Source: Thysanoteuthis rhombus (lineage: Eukaryota; Mollusca; Cephalopoda; Oegopsida; Thysanoteuthidae). From it: a stretch of DNA of 64,000 nt. The translations under genes were made by a program, and so were the position numbers. The stretch is taken from assembly GCA_963457665.1 (NCBI GenBank), contig OY735219.1, forward strand, positions 23,991,685 through 24,055,684. Reading direction: 5' to 3'. This document shows positions 1-11,539 of the stretch, piece after piece; positions within the stretch are counted from its first letter, which is position 1; every line of letters starts with the position of its first letter. The notes under the pieces are model-generated. The model did not search any database. It was not told the origin of the DNA and saw only the letters and a list, made by a program, of their open reading frames with translations.

Positions 1-109
1 ATATTGTACATGAATGAGATAATGTAAATTATTTCTGTGAAATTTTCAGGCACACATTTTGATTGCTTTTCATTGTAACATAGAGGTATAAAGTATATTA
101 ATATTTCCT

Positions 110-330
110 TGATTCTACTGACCTTCACTATTAACCAAGGGGCCCTGCAGGAATGTTTCCAATTGGTTCCCACAGCACCAAAGGCAAGCCCTCACTCAGA
201 CCTCTCGTCATTATTTTCTTTTCAACATTTGTGGAAAAATAGGAAAAAAATGTTCTAGGGGGCCCATTTGTAACCAGAAAAATTTGGCGGCCATAGGTTT
301 TGCTGTCCATGAGTTATGTTAACACAAAAA
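110..330 (+). repeat. Possible dispersed repeat shared with 25.56-25.64 kb
   Basis: ATTAACCAAGGGGCCCTGCA and GGAATGTTTCCAATTGG resemble, in reverse complement, ATTAACCAGGGGTGCTGCAA and AATGTTTCCAATTGGGCC at 25560-25640. Only about 60 bp can be compared by eye. Confidence 0.4.
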
Positions 331-821
331 TGTATGGACAGATATTTAGTGAATTAACCATGATACTTACATTGTAAATTGACCCCCCCCCCTAAAAATT
401 TTCGAATTTTCAAAAATAAAACTCTTCTCTGGGGTCTCTTTACTACACATAAAATATTTGCTGTGTGGCTCCAGAGTTTTACCAACACAGACATTTGGTG
501 AATTATACTGTATATATATATATTACTGGGGCACGCATTGCGTTTTATACAAGTGGAGTTTTTGTGGGCAAAACTTTTCGATGAGTACATGGATTCTACA
601 CTCTGTTCCTAGGCAGAAGAGCTGAGGAATGACATTTTGATCCTTGGCAGCACACCAAGATACTACACTTTGATCCTAGGCAAAGGGTTGTGGAGTGACA
701 CTTTGATCCTAGGGAGAGTGTACAGATAGGTATCCTGATCTTAGGCAGAAGTTCTGACGCACATATAAATAATCCTGTTATATTTTATGGGTGCTATGCT
801 AGTATACAAAAATAGACACAC

Positions 822-823
<2 letters not shown>

Positions 824-857
<34 letters not shown>

Positions 858-858
858 C
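824..858. repeat. (TA)n microsatellite, imperfect
   Basis: Alternating AT with one ATG interruption. Confidence 0.85.
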
Positions 859-859
859 A

Positions 860-2639
860 GATTAGTATGAATGATCATATATACACACATACAAATGCTG
901 TATTTCTTTCTCTATAACATGGAAAAATTCATACTCAAATCTGAGCAAAATAATTGAGTTGTGTTATACTCAAATGTACACAGAAAATTTGGGGGGCTTG
1001 ACTAAAAATAACCCATTTCATGACTGTGGTGTCTCCCCCAACTCCAGGAAATATATTTAACTTGGCAAGCCAACTCTGAAATTGAAATGAATTAAACAAA
1101 AACATTTCAGTAGTCAGTGAAGAAAGTGCACAAAACGTTCATAGGTAGATATCTTAGTTGTAATTTTTTCCTTGTTTGATGAAATTACTATAATTACCTT
1201 TGTAAAAATACACAACATAAAATAGAGGGCACTTATTGTATACCTATAATATTGCAGCATTTGTTGAACAGCCAAACTGTAGTGCCAAATGAAGTACTCA
1301 TGTTATACAAGAGGCTACAATTTCATACTTTTTCCAACTCAAAACTTAGTACTTGCTTTATACGCAATGAAATACATTACATTGAATTATAAACACATGG
1401 CTACACACATGGATATATAGATGTGTATTACATATACATATATATATATACAAACACAAACATAAGAATTCATACTTGTACAGTATCAGCCAATCAGCTA
1501 ACTGTAAATATAAGGGAAGCAACTCTAAAGTTTCTTCCAAAGAGTTATTTCCCTTTAAAAGTTGCCTTTTTTTTTTTCAAGTATACACTCTGAAGAAGAC
1601 AGAAATATTTGTTACAATTTTATCATTTTTGTACTCCCATAAAAAAAAAACTAAAATTGGTAACTTGAAGATGTTTCTGCTGTGAGAAAGTCATTATGTT
1701 TATTTCTATAAACACCAAACAGAAAAATGATACATCTCTAGAATAAAGCAATGTAAAAGAAATTACCATTCAAAGCAACTGTAGACAACTTGCCCCATAT
1801 GTAGAGCTTGTTGTTACATGGCACGGGGTGCTGATACTAATTAGAAAAAATGACAAATTCTCTAGGAGACTATTTACTTAGGGGTATTTACAATTTCACT
1901 GTTTTTGCCACCCATTCAGAAGCTTCATAAAATAACTAGAAAATAATTTTTCATCTTTATCATTGTTCGGACTATCCTCATCTTGGTTGTTTTCCATACA
2001 ACGTTTCAGCCGTTGTATTCTAAAATGAAGTTGAAACTCATTTGTGTCAGCTAATTAATCAAGGACTGACATATTTACTTAATAGCAAAATGTTTGGCAA
2101 TTAACAAATTCTGTTCTACTGTTTTTAAAAAACACTTCATTTTCAGACTAAATATCAGACTTATACCAATCATAAATTCCTCCCAGGTAGTCTTAAAGTG
2201 TTTGGTTAATATTCGTTTATTTTAACCTTTCAGCTCTTGTAGAAGAATTTTTTTCCCTTACAGTTTACATGCTGTCAATCCATTTAGACTAAAACCTTCA
2301 AGAAATTTGTCAAGTTTTCAGGAAAATTTTTTATATGTTTCATTGGGGTAGGGGAGCAATTACAATATAACTACACAGCTAAACTTGGCACTTATTTTCC
2401 ACCATTTATAAAGTGGTTTGACTCACATGAACTATCTTTTTCTTTTTAAAAAAAAATAACCCGTATCTAGGCATAGATTTAAAACATTCTCAAAAATCAA
2501 AAATTTCCCAATTGAATGTAGTTCATAATCATTCAAAACATTTTTTTCAATAACTTGTATTTTCACTTTATAGTCCTTATATTTTAGTGTTGATTTTTTT
2601 ATATCTTGATAGGGCATGGAATGAATGAATGGCCTCCAT
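860..2639. other. No gene recognised; AT-rich DNA with one repeat fragment
   Basis: Short open frames only, none with recognisable motifs or splice context. The SINE-tail fragment at 1963-2022 is the only assignable piece. Confidence 0.5.
1963..2022 (-). repeat. Fragment of the Penelope-type SINE tail
   Basis: On the minus strand it contains AATACAACGGCTGAAACGTT, GTATGGAAAACAACCAAGAT and GAGGATAGTCCGAA. This is the same tail as at 24424-24480, with the CTGATGA half missing or unrecognisable. The body of the element is absent. Confidence 0.65.
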
Positions 2640-2910
2640 TTTGCCTGTTCAGGATCTCCCTCTTGGCTTTGCTGATATAATCCAGATAAAACCAGAGAGC
2701 GATGTGTCCGTCATAAGCTGTCAGCAAGAAGTCAGTTTGGACATCAAGCAGTCTCAAGGGCACTATACTCTAAGGTTTGGAATCAGAATTATCTTTCTCC
2801 TAGACTGGTTGCCTTCCCAAGGCTAGGGTGTCCAATCTGCCCAGCTATTTTTCCCATAGCTGGTGGAAGAAAAGATGGATTCATGCCTTTTTCAAAGGCA
2901 TTAGTGATGT
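2640..2910 (+). repeat. Dispersed repeat family 1, copy A
   Basis: Shared in order with 20985-21240: GCTGATATAATCCAGA/GCTGATGTAGTCCAGA, GAGCGATGTGTC/GAGTGATGTGTC, GAATCAGAATTATCTTTCTC, TTTTTCCCATAGCT and GATTCATGCCTTTTTCAAAG. Same strand orientation. The 65-codon open frame inside is not conserved in copy B. Element class unknown. Confidence 0.75.
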
Positions 2911-3114
2911 GAACATAAGCAGCTCACACCATATTTTGAACTCAGGTGGCCAATTCCATAGTCAGTGCCATTACTGACAAACCCATTCCTACCTCGTGTG
3001 CAGTGAATAAAGGCTTAATAATATTTAGTATATTTTTTTATAATTTTCTGGTATATCTAAACATTTGTGGATATTTTCTGCTTCAATTTTTGACTCAATT
3101 TTGGATATAAAATT

Positions 3115-3500
3115 TCCAAAGAGTTGGAAACGTAGCCAGGCATTCTTTTCCAGAACAAAGCCGTCTCATCGATGTTAAAAACTTGCTTGTTACTGTAAGC
3201 ATCTTTTTCTACGATTTCTTTAGAAAGTCAGGATATTTTTTGCTGCCTCATCATCTGCACAAGTAGCTTTGCCTGCTATTCTTACATAATGCAAGTAGAT
3301 TTTCTTTTTAAAACGATCAAGTCATCCTGAGCAAGCAAAGAATTCTTCCTTTTCCTTTCAATGAAGTGAGGAGACTTGAAGCTTTTATTTGGCTTTGTCA
3401 TTTTGATAATGTCAGAGCTGAAAGGGATTCTCTGCAGACTGCAATCTTCGATCCAAGCTGAGAGCAATCTTTCTAGATCTATCATTAATTCAGGCTCCCA
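3115..3500 (-). pseudogene. Tigger/jerky-type (pogo superfamily) transposase fragment
   Basis: On the minus strand the frame reads MIDLERLLSAWIEDCSLQRI, a variant of the 'LxxWIEDxxxxRxPxS' helix of CENP-B/Tigger proteins. After a region with stops it reads VFNIDETALFWKRMPG. The latter is the signature block around the first catalytic Asp of Tigger/jerky proteins. An in-frame stop occurs after CIM and another a few codons on. The remaining DDE residues are not found downstream on the minus strand. Confidence 0.75.
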
Positions 3501-3638
3501 TTTCTTGTATTTTGCAGAATTTCAGAGTAAACAAGCCTGGGATAAAAAAAAATTTGCCTCAGTAACTCAGCCATGTTATAGTCATGTGCAAACTTTGCTT
3601 AAGAATCACCACGTTCATATTTTTTTTATCATATCTAT

Positions 3639-3813
3639 ATTGTTCTGGGGTTTTGTACTATAATGAAACAAGAACCATTAGTTAATATTTTTTTAATCAT
3701 ATCTAGTTTTTCATTCAAATTAATCACTTTTTGACACTTTTTTCACAGGGTCACTTTTTCGTTAACACATTGTTCTGGGGGTTTTGCACTATAAAGAAAC
3801 AAGAACTATAAGT
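3639..3813 (+). repeat. Short tandem duplication, about 131-bp period
   Basis: TTGTTCTGGGGTTTTGTACT plus AATGAAACAAGAACC at 3639 recurs as TTGTTCTGGGGGTTTTGCAC at 3770. Two diverged units; function unknown. Confidence 0.6.
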
Positions 3814-4595
3814 TCAACAATGCATCCACCATCGTTACATCCATATCTGTGATTTCCAAATTCAAAAGGATTCTAAATGAAATGGTGGTAGTGGTAGTTG
3901 TAGGATGAGGAGGAGGAAGAAGAAGAAGATGAGAATGGTTCACCCGAAAATCTGGCTATTGAAAAAAACACAACTCGTAGTAAGTTTAAATTAAAATAAT
4001 AAGTGTACGATTTTTATGATTTGTTCAGGAAACTTAGTGTATGGTAATTCATTTTGTAAGTGGGCTCTAAATAAGTATGAAGGCATAACATGTTAAGTTT
4101 TAAACTTCGCTGGAAATTGAGAAGTCAGGCTGATTTTAATAATTTTTCAAGACAGTTTTAGCTATTAATAACGAATGATACCTGGTAACACTGAAAAAAC
4201 GTCATCTATTGATCAGAAAAGATATTCTTTTGATGATGCCACACATTCTCTTCCTTCCTTTTTCTGTTGTTTACATGAATGGAAACAACTGACCGACATA
4301 AAAGCGTCTTATGAAAACAAGGAATTAACGGAAAATTGAATCGGTGCAACTGCTTACCACTTTACTTTGAAACTGTACATAGGTATATCAGCAGAATTAT
4401 GTGTTTAATAGACTAAGTGACTTCTTTTAGCTTTGGCAAAATACCAACAGCAAATTATTAATAGAATTTCATTATGCACAGTTAAATTGAACCAGCAGAA
4501 GTTGAGAAAATAGTAGAAAATGATTTCTCCAATCTCCTTCACTCCTTTTTAGAAGCTAAAATCAGCATTGGTTAAGTGAAAAGGCCGTTGTTGTG

Positions 4596-4845
4596 AAGGT
4601 GCCAATTCCAAAACTGTGTAATATAGAAAATTTATTGAACTAAATTATTTTGAATTAGCCTTTAATTACCACATTAATCAAATATTTGGGCGTGCTATTC
4701 AAATTTTGTGTGAAGGTGTCCATTCCAAGGTGTCAATTTCAAAACAGTGTTATGTAGATAAGTTATTTAACTAAATCATTTTGAATTAACCTTTTAATTA
4801 CCACATCAATAAAATAATTGGGTGCACTGTTCGAATTTTGGTATC
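4596..4845 (+). repeat. Short tandem duplication, about 131-bp period
   Basis: Unit 1 (from 4596) and unit 2 (from about 4727) share AAGGTGCCAATTCCAAAACT-like starts, TTTTGAATTA-CCTTTAATTA, CCACAT and TTCGAATTTT-like ends. About 80% identical by eye. Confidence 0.7.
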
Positions 4846-5459
4846 AAAAATTGTTATTGTGTTAATTGAAACCAAGCTAATTTGAATCACATTAATTGGG
4901 GGTTTCGTGCTGTGGCAAAGCAAGGGTTCTTAGGGCCTCAAGGCAAAGATAGCACCAGGGGAAAAACACCATCCTGGGAGGGCATAATCATCAATCATCA
5001 AGCATTACAGGTCAAATGAAAATTTTCTTCCTTCCTGCGCTAAGGGGCAACTACCCCCTCTTGTCTCCATCTATGTACTATGTGTCCAGACTTCAGGCCC
5101 CCAGAGACTCAAAGAGGGTCTATGGAGGATTTAGGAGATCCCAAGTAAGCAAATCTAAACTTCGATTTTATTTTTTTGCATCAACCCTCTGACTACAGGG
5201 GTTGGCTCAACCAAATCTGAATTTCATTGCTTGTTATGTACAAGGCTAGGCCACCTAGGGTGCAAAGGCCCTAGGGGCACACACCAAACTGAAAATAATA
5301 GTTGTTACAATACAACCACGGGCACAAATTTCAAGTTTCACCCAAGTCGTATGCAACTCTAGCATTAGCCCTGGTTATATACGAGCAGCTTGTCTGGTTG
5401 AAAAAAAGTAATCAATACCTGAAGGTCAAGTAGTAAATTCTAACACAGAGCTTTTCAAA

Positions 5460-5835
5460 GTAGAGACTGCTAATTTTCAGGAGGGTCAAAAATACAAAAA
5501 TTGACCTTTAGAGGTCACCAGACATCAGCACCACCTATCCTATGTTCATCCCAGGGGTGGAGTTACTCATGTACACAAATTTGTAGGCTTTAGGGTGAAG
5601 CCAAATGCATTTTAGATGTCACAAGATGTCAGCATTACCAATCATATATTCATCCCAGGGGTAAGCTTACCCTGTATACAAATTTGCAATCTTTCAGGTT
5701 TGAAAATAATGAACTTGTCCTGACCCCAAATTGACCTTAAGAGGTCACAAGAGGTCATCACCACCTATCCTATGTCTTTCTCGGGTCAAGTTACCCTGGT
5801 ACACAAATTTTCAGCTGATTCCTATCAGCTAAAAA
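5460..5835 (+). repeat. Dispersed repeat family 2, three internal units
   Basis: Three diverged units each contain AGGTCAC..GA-GTCA, ACCACCTATCCTATGT, CAGGGGT or CGGGTCAAGTTACCCT and TACACAAATTT. Similar units occur on the plus strand at 34085-34290 and on the minus strand at 8640-9190. A (TA)n tract follows at 5868. No coding content seen. Confidence 0.75.
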
Positions 5836-5866
5836 TTTGGGAGTCAATAAAAAGTCAGAAACAAAC

Positions 5867-5867
<1 letters not shown>

Positions 5868-5913
<46 letters not shown>
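5868..5913. repeat. (TA)n microsatellite
   Basis: About 23 TA units immediately after family 2 repeats. Confidence 0.95.
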
Positions 5914-5915
<2 letters not shown>

Positions 5916-6019
5916 TGACCTATGCCTCAAGTGCCCATTAAGTTTAATCCAACCCTGTACATAAGTGTATATATATTCATTATCTATAAATACATATAGA
6001 TACAAGCATACAAAACATT

Positions 6020-6395
6020 TACATGAAGAAATAAGTATAGACTCAAGCGTGGCTGCTGCAGGATGAAATTCCGTTTCTGCTTCTATTCTGACTGTAGAGC
6101 TGATTACTGTAACTTTCGTATTGTATATATAATGAATATATTTGTAAACAAATAAGATTTGTCACTTTAGTGCAGTTAGTAAGAGAGATGCCCGTTAATT
6201 ACTTGTTCACAATTTCAAATCATAGTAAAGAAATTTTAATTTTATTTATTGATTTAGTTTATGGTGACGTAATAGACGAACCGTGGAGAGTTTACTCTCC
6301 TGAATTAGGAAAGGATTGTTCTGGTTCTTCTCGTTGATATGAAGGGAAAACAAACTCAACTTAAAATCGGACTGAAGTTTGACAAAAAATACATA
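6020..6395 (+). repeat. tRNA-derived SINE, diverged copy with tail similar to 56.5-57.0 kb
   Basis: It shares, in the same order, a GATTACTGTAACTTTCGTAT-like stretch, a tRNA-like block (GTGCAGTTAGTAAGAGAG...AATTTCAAATCAT) and a tail with AGAGTTTACTCTCCTGAATT and GACTGAAGTTTGACA. The copies at 56.5-57.0 kb have the same pieces. The A and B boxes are decayed here. A (TA)n tract follows directly. Confidence 0.6.
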
Positions 6396-6399
6396 TTCA

Positions 6400-6402
<3 letters not shown>

Positions 6403-6434
<32 letters not shown>
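6403..6434. repeat. (TA)n microsatellite
   Basis: About 16 TA units directly following the SINE tail at 6.4 kb. Confidence 0.95.
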
Positions 6435-6441
<7 letters not shown>

Positions 6442-6556
6442 CAATAATATAAAGCCACTTCTGATATGTAATGGATTTATTTCATAGAGTGCTCGATACA
6501 TACAACTTTTTACTATTGAAGTTAAGTTGTTTTAGAGTAGAGATGGAAATAAATAG

Positions 6557-6666
6557 TAGAATGTGGATTCGCTACACAAACTAGCTCATGCTTCTGCCCT
6601 CTCCGGGCCTCATTAGGTGGCCCCGAGAGGGCAGAAACATGAGCTAGTTTGTGTAGCGAATCCACA

Positions 6667-6671
<5 letters not shown>
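6557..6671. repeat. Near-perfect foldback hairpin, 53-bp arms, 9-nt loop
   Basis: The left arm 6557-6609 begins TAGAATGTGGATTCGCTACA. The right arm 6619-6671 is its reverse complement with two mismatches over 53 bp. The loop is 6610-6618. The right arm runs straight into a (TA)n tract at 6671-6728. The arms include CTAGCTCATG and CTGCCCTCTC and are clearly more GC-rich than the neighbourhood. No coding meaning. Confidence 0.9.

Positions 6672-6728
<57 letters not shown>
6671..6728. repeat. (TA)n microsatellite next to the foldback hairpin
   Basis: About 29 units; begins at the outer end of the hairpin's right arm. Open frames on the minus strand here (repeated Tyr-Ile) are artefacts. Confidence 0.95.
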
Positions 6729-6732
<4 letters not shown>

Positions 6733-7194
6733 CACACATACATCATATAAACAGGTATTCACACATAAGTATATAATTATATGAATACCATGGATGTCTG
6801 CTGCCACTTTTCCTGGGATGAGGGAGAGCAAAAACATTCATTTTCAGGGTGGCAAAAGAATATATCTTAATGGTAATCCTGTAACAGGATATGTATCCCA
6901 CCCACAGAGTAGGTGTTGTGCTTGTCATCATTTGTAATGTAAACCAGTACTATCCACTGTATTATCCAAATGGTGCACTTGACCTTTGACAGAGATACAT
7001 GACCTGATCTCAGATTGGTACAATGGATGGTATTACAGCCTTCTTGTATGCAAACATTAATTTGAGGTTACACATAATTGTACTGCATTTTCACCTTTAT
7101 TGACTGTAAGGTTCAAACTTTCAAAACCCCTCAATCTCAGTGAGAAGAGTGAAATGTCCACACTTGCTTCATTAGCCCAGCAGACACCCATAAC

Positions 7195-7300
<106 letters not shown>

Positions 7301-7372
7301 AGATCTATCAAATCATTTTTTATATGTTCATAAGCAGTCAAAAGATGAAGGGAGACTTATCTTCTCTGTAAA

Positions 7373-7650
7373 GGGTCAAAAGTGAATAGGAACACTTCCC
7401 CAAGGAGTCAAAAATTACCCTCCCTCCCTGTTAAGGGGTCAATAGTGAAGGGAGATGAAAGGGTCTGAAGTCAACAGGATACTTTGCCCCTTTCAAGAGG
7501 TCAAAAGTGAAGAGGATCTTTTCTCCCTTTAAGAGGTCATAAGTGAACAATGAGCTTTTTTCTGTGAGGAGGAAAACTTCTAACTCCTTCAAGGGGTCAG
7601 AAGTAATGAGAGATTTCCTCTAACCCCAATGAAGGGTCAAAAGTGAAATT
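7373..7650 (+). repeat. Decayed minisatellite rich in GGTCAAAAGTGAA
   Basis: About seven irregularly spaced cores resemble AAGRGGTCAAAAGTGAA (near 7371, 7401, 7434, 7494, 7531, 7592 and 7633), with 30-60 bp between them. It follows the (TA)n(TG)n tract at 7197-7298. No open frame spans it. Confidence 0.6.
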
Positions 7651-8639
7651 AGAGGTGTAGCTCAAGGGAGGGATTTAAAATGACCCCACTCCAACATCCA
7701 ATGGAAGAGGCCCACATGAAATTTATAAATCTTAATTCACTGTATTTCTATTGACATTATACAATAATAACTCTCACTAAATGCTCCCTCAAGGAGCCAA
7801 GCATTCTAGGGCCCCAAAATCTCTAGATATGCCCCTGAGTGAAGGGAAACTTTTAAAAAAAATATATTTGAAAGCTTTAGTCCTTTTTTGACTCCTTAAA
7901 TATTTTACCTGGGCCAGACAGGTACTTCAGCTAGCATATATATGTGTGGATATATATTTTTCAGGAGAACTATGAATTCCAGTGGAATAGAACAATTCCA
8001 ATTTTGATTTGATGAATTCTTCAAGGAATTTTTCTTCATTTTGGTCTGGTTAGAACCGCTGACTGGAAACAAATGTTACATAGAGCAAAACAAGAGATGG
8101 TCTGAAAATGACAGGTCTTCAGAATATGTTGCACTTAAAAGAACTTCCCATAACTGCTCCACAACAGTTGCTGTATTACATTTGCAACATGAAGATGGGC
8201 AACGTTAGGCTGCAAAATCGTCAGTCAACTAATCTACCCAGAAAAGGTCTTTTTATATTCCAAAGTGTCATTCAACTTCAACACGCCAATTACTCCATGG
8301 CATTGCATAATAACTTTTTTTTATCAAGGTTACAGCAATTTCAAAGAATTACATTTTAATCCAACGAAACACAGAAATTTTTTTTCCTTCCCCTGTTCAT
8401 AGAGAACTCATTTTCTTAGATTCATAACATTTTTTTAATAGGCTTGTAAATGATATACCACAGCTGATTGAACAAGCAAAAAAAAAAAAAGAAGCTGATC
8501 AAACTCCGAAGACACTTCTAAGATTTCCCTAAAATTGTGCAAAAGACGATACTTGGAACATCTGGATCAACCTTATATCTAATACTATGAAGATAATGGA
8601 TGTTTCTTTTTGACTAATTTCATGCCTGATACAGTTCCA

Positions 8640-9190
8640 AATGGTTGCAACCTATGGGCTGCAAAATTGTGTACAAGGATAACTTGACCCCAGGATGGAC
8701 ACAGAATAATTGACCTTGCCCTCAAGGACAATTCAGGGTCTGGTCAATTTTATCATTTTCAAGTATAATAGAGATTGTAGCACCTTAAAAGCTAAATATT
8801 CAAGTATAAGTGTATATTGACCCCAGGATAGACATAAGATAGGTGGCATTGATTTCTGTAAAATCGATTTAAAGTCAGGTCAAATGTGACATTTTCAAAA
8901 AAAAATCAATTCAAGCATTTTCGATTCTAATAGAAACAGCTGCTAATTTGTTTACAAAAGTAACTTTAACCTAGATTGAACATAAGATAGTTGGCCACTG
9001 ACCTCTAGGGACTTCTATGATCAATTATAGCAATCTTCAAATGTGAGGGAGACAGCTGTACCTTACAGGCTTCAAATTTGTATAAAAAGGTAATTTTACC
9101 CCAAGTTGAAAATATGATAGGTGACGCTGCGTTCTTGTGACCTTCAAAGATCAATATAAGGTAATTTCAATTTTGGCATTTTCAATTTGA
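8640..9190 (-). repeat. Dispersed repeat family 2, minus-strand copy with about four units
   Basis: Units recur with TAACTTGACCCCAGGATGGA, ATAAGATAGGTGGC and a GACCTTxAAGG-like block, then TTTTCAAG. These are the reverse complements of the family 2 blocks at 5.5-5.8 kb, with roughly 130-160 bp spacing. Confidence 0.7.
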
Positions 9191-10262
9191 GAGAGACAAA
9201 CCATGTTTCAGGCATTTTCAAATCTAAGGGAGCCCATGTTGTTAGTTATATTTCTATTTTTTTTGTGTCTTTGCTGGACCAATGGATAATAATATATATT
9301 CGTAATGGGGTCTGTAATCTTATCGTCTCCCTTTCAATAAGATTTTCAATAAAAAGCAGTCTTTTTCAAGTGTTTAAAAAATTAAGTTTTAAGAATCCAT
9401 TTTATTTGATTTTTATCCTTTACTGTAATTCTCTCATACTCAGACACGACAAAGGAAAGTGATATTGAATTTTATCAGAGGAGAGGTGACAGTAATGAAA
9501 TGATTAAATGAAAAATAAGATTAACAGATAAATAAACAAAAATGTTCACAGGTCTTGCAGTGACAATGATTTGTTTTGATTTGGACTTGTTTCGTCTTTC
9601 ACTGTTTGTGATGTACAGTTTTACATTTCGCAAGAGTTACAAAGATGACCAGGCTTTTACTTCAGTCAGAGTGATTTGAATAAAGCCTTGGAAATCGGCC
9701 TCATTTCATGATGTTATATTGGCTTTGAAAATGTTTCAGATTTTGGAACATTTTGGCTTTTAGAGTTTTGAATAAGGGGCTTGTAACTGATTTCTCATGA
9801 AAGACAAGGAAGATAACAATTTAATGCTAATCACAGAGTTTTCTCCCTTATCCATTTACTTGCAAATGAGTAAAAAAATCTGGGCGAGATTTGGATTTTA
9901 GATTTATTGTCCATTCTAGTCACATCCCTTTATGGTACTTTTCTCTTAAAGGATGACCCAATAGGTCACGGGATTGTCTAGTAGTCACTAATTTCAAGTT
10001 ACATGTTTTAAGAATTCAAGAATACCAACGGGTACAGGTTTTCAAGACACTTTCTGAAAATAGAATCACTTCTTTCTAGGCCCATGACCCATCTTAACAC
10101 AAAATTCCTTTGTAATTCATCGAGAACCTTTGAAGATCATGCATGATACTTGGTACTCCTGCCAAGTTTGGTTCACATCAGTCAAGTAGTTTCTTAGTAA
10201 ATAATTTTTGAGACAGATAGTAACTACGATGCATGGGGAGGTAACTGTGCAGGGATTTTATT
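9190..10262. other. No gene recognised; landing site of the Tc1-like element
   Basis: A 91-codon open frame at 9187-9462 is low complexity and unconvincing. GGAGGTAACT at 10237 matches a motif repeated elsewhere in the window. Confidence 0.45.
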
Positions 10263-10264
10263 TA

Positions 10265-11539
10265 CAGGAAAAAATTATGGAATCACCCTATGTTAAAGAA
10301 AAGGATTATGGAATCATCAACAAAAAGAAAATCACCGTCAGTATTTTGTTACTCCTCCTCTGACGTTTATGATGGCCCAAGTTCTTTCAGGCATTGACTT
10401 CACCAATGAAAAAAATTTTTCCTCATCAAGTTGGTTTTAACTTTCTCTGATAGGAAATGACAGATCAGCTTTACAGGATAGGGCTGTGTCATGGATCATC
10501 TTTTTAAATTTCTACCATGAATTTTCAATCAGATTGATATCCAGACTGTTTGCTAGCCATGTTTTGTAGTTAATATGGATTTCCAGAGGAAAAGCTTCAG
10601 AACTCTTTGTTTTGTGGCAAGATGCATTGTCATTCTGAAAAATAACTCAATCATCACCAAACCTATTTTCTACCAATGGAATGAGAAAATTGTCCAGAAT
10701 TTCAAATCACCTCATAGCATTGACTGTTGAGGTAAAGATTGCCATCTTCCCTGACATACAACCCCTTATCATAAACGAGTGGGAAAATTTGCTCGTTTCC
10801 TTCAGGCAGTCATCTATATATGTTTCATCGGAATGGCCTCAGACAAAAGTTCTATCATCATCACCTTGGCCGATGCAGATTCAGGATTCATCACTGAATA
10901 TCAATTTCATCCAATTATCTACACTCCATGATTGCTTCTCTTTAGCCGACTGTAACTTTGTTTTCTTCCGTTTAGGTGTTAATGCTGGTTTTTGTTTGGC
11001 TCTTCTCTATGTAAATCGCATTTCATTCAGCCGATTTCTTACAGTTCTGTCACAAACATTGACTCCTGTTTACACCCATTCATTTCTTATTTGTTTTGTT
11101 ATGCCTTTTCTATTTTCAAGGCATATTGCTTTGAGTTTTTGCTACCCAGACACTTTGTCGTCTTCCATGGTCTACCTCTTTGTCCTCCTCTTATATCCTC
11201 CCCATTTAGTTTATATTTTAAACAAATTTCAGATACAGCTGACTGGGAAAAACCAATGTCTTTTGCCACACTTGGTGGATTTCCTTTAAAGATTTATAAT
11301 ACTTTTACTTTTTAATTGACAGCTCTCTTGTTGGAGCCATGTTTCCTTTCAATTATCCAAGCACAATGGTTCATTAAGATCTATAAGTACTCTCTTAACT
11401 GCAAACAAATTTGCATTTTTAGACTTGTACTGGTATCTGTTTTAGAAATGTGAATTTCAAGAAGATTTCATAGTTTTTTCTTCAACATTATGATCTCATA
11501 GAAATGCAAAATACAAGGCGATTCTATAGTTTTTTCCTG
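10265..11539. mobile_element. Tc1-like DNA transposon, degenerate, with TIRs and TA target duplication
   Basis: The left end begins CAGGAAAAAATTATGGAATC at 10265. The right end, read on the minus strand from 11539, begins CAGGAAAAAACTATAGAATC. Both ends are flanked by TA (10263-10264 and 11540-11541). A second inverted pair lies just inside (GGATTATGGAATC-like at about 10302; AAACTATGAAATC read on the minus strand at about 11464-11485). The 1.28-kb length and the broken transposase between the ends fit the Tc1/mariner superfamily. Confidence 0.85.
10338..11340 (-). pseudogene. Tc1-like transposase (DD34E), inactivated
   Basis: Read on the minus strand from ATG at 11340, the product starts MAPTRELSIKK and is about 334 codons long, near the usual Tc1 length. 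Recognisable pieces are a helix-turn-helix start, NRLNEMRF...RRAKQKPALTPKRKK, the first catalytic Asp in LIFSDES, the second in FQNDNASCH, and the Glu in LIENSW. Exactly 34 residues lie between the second Asp and the Glu. Several in-frame stops interrupt it (one shortly after the start, one right after the first catalytic motif, others further on), so it is dead. The 202-codon open frame on the opposite strand at 10681-11289 is only its antisense shadow. Confidence 0.88.

Noticed and set aside
2629..2826. 65-codon open frame as a small gene
   Set aside because: It lies in a dispersed repeat whose second copy (20985-21240) does not keep the frame.
10681..11289. 202-codon open frame on the plus strand
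   Set aside because: It is antisense to the Tc1-like transposase, whose catalytic motifs are clear on the minus strand.
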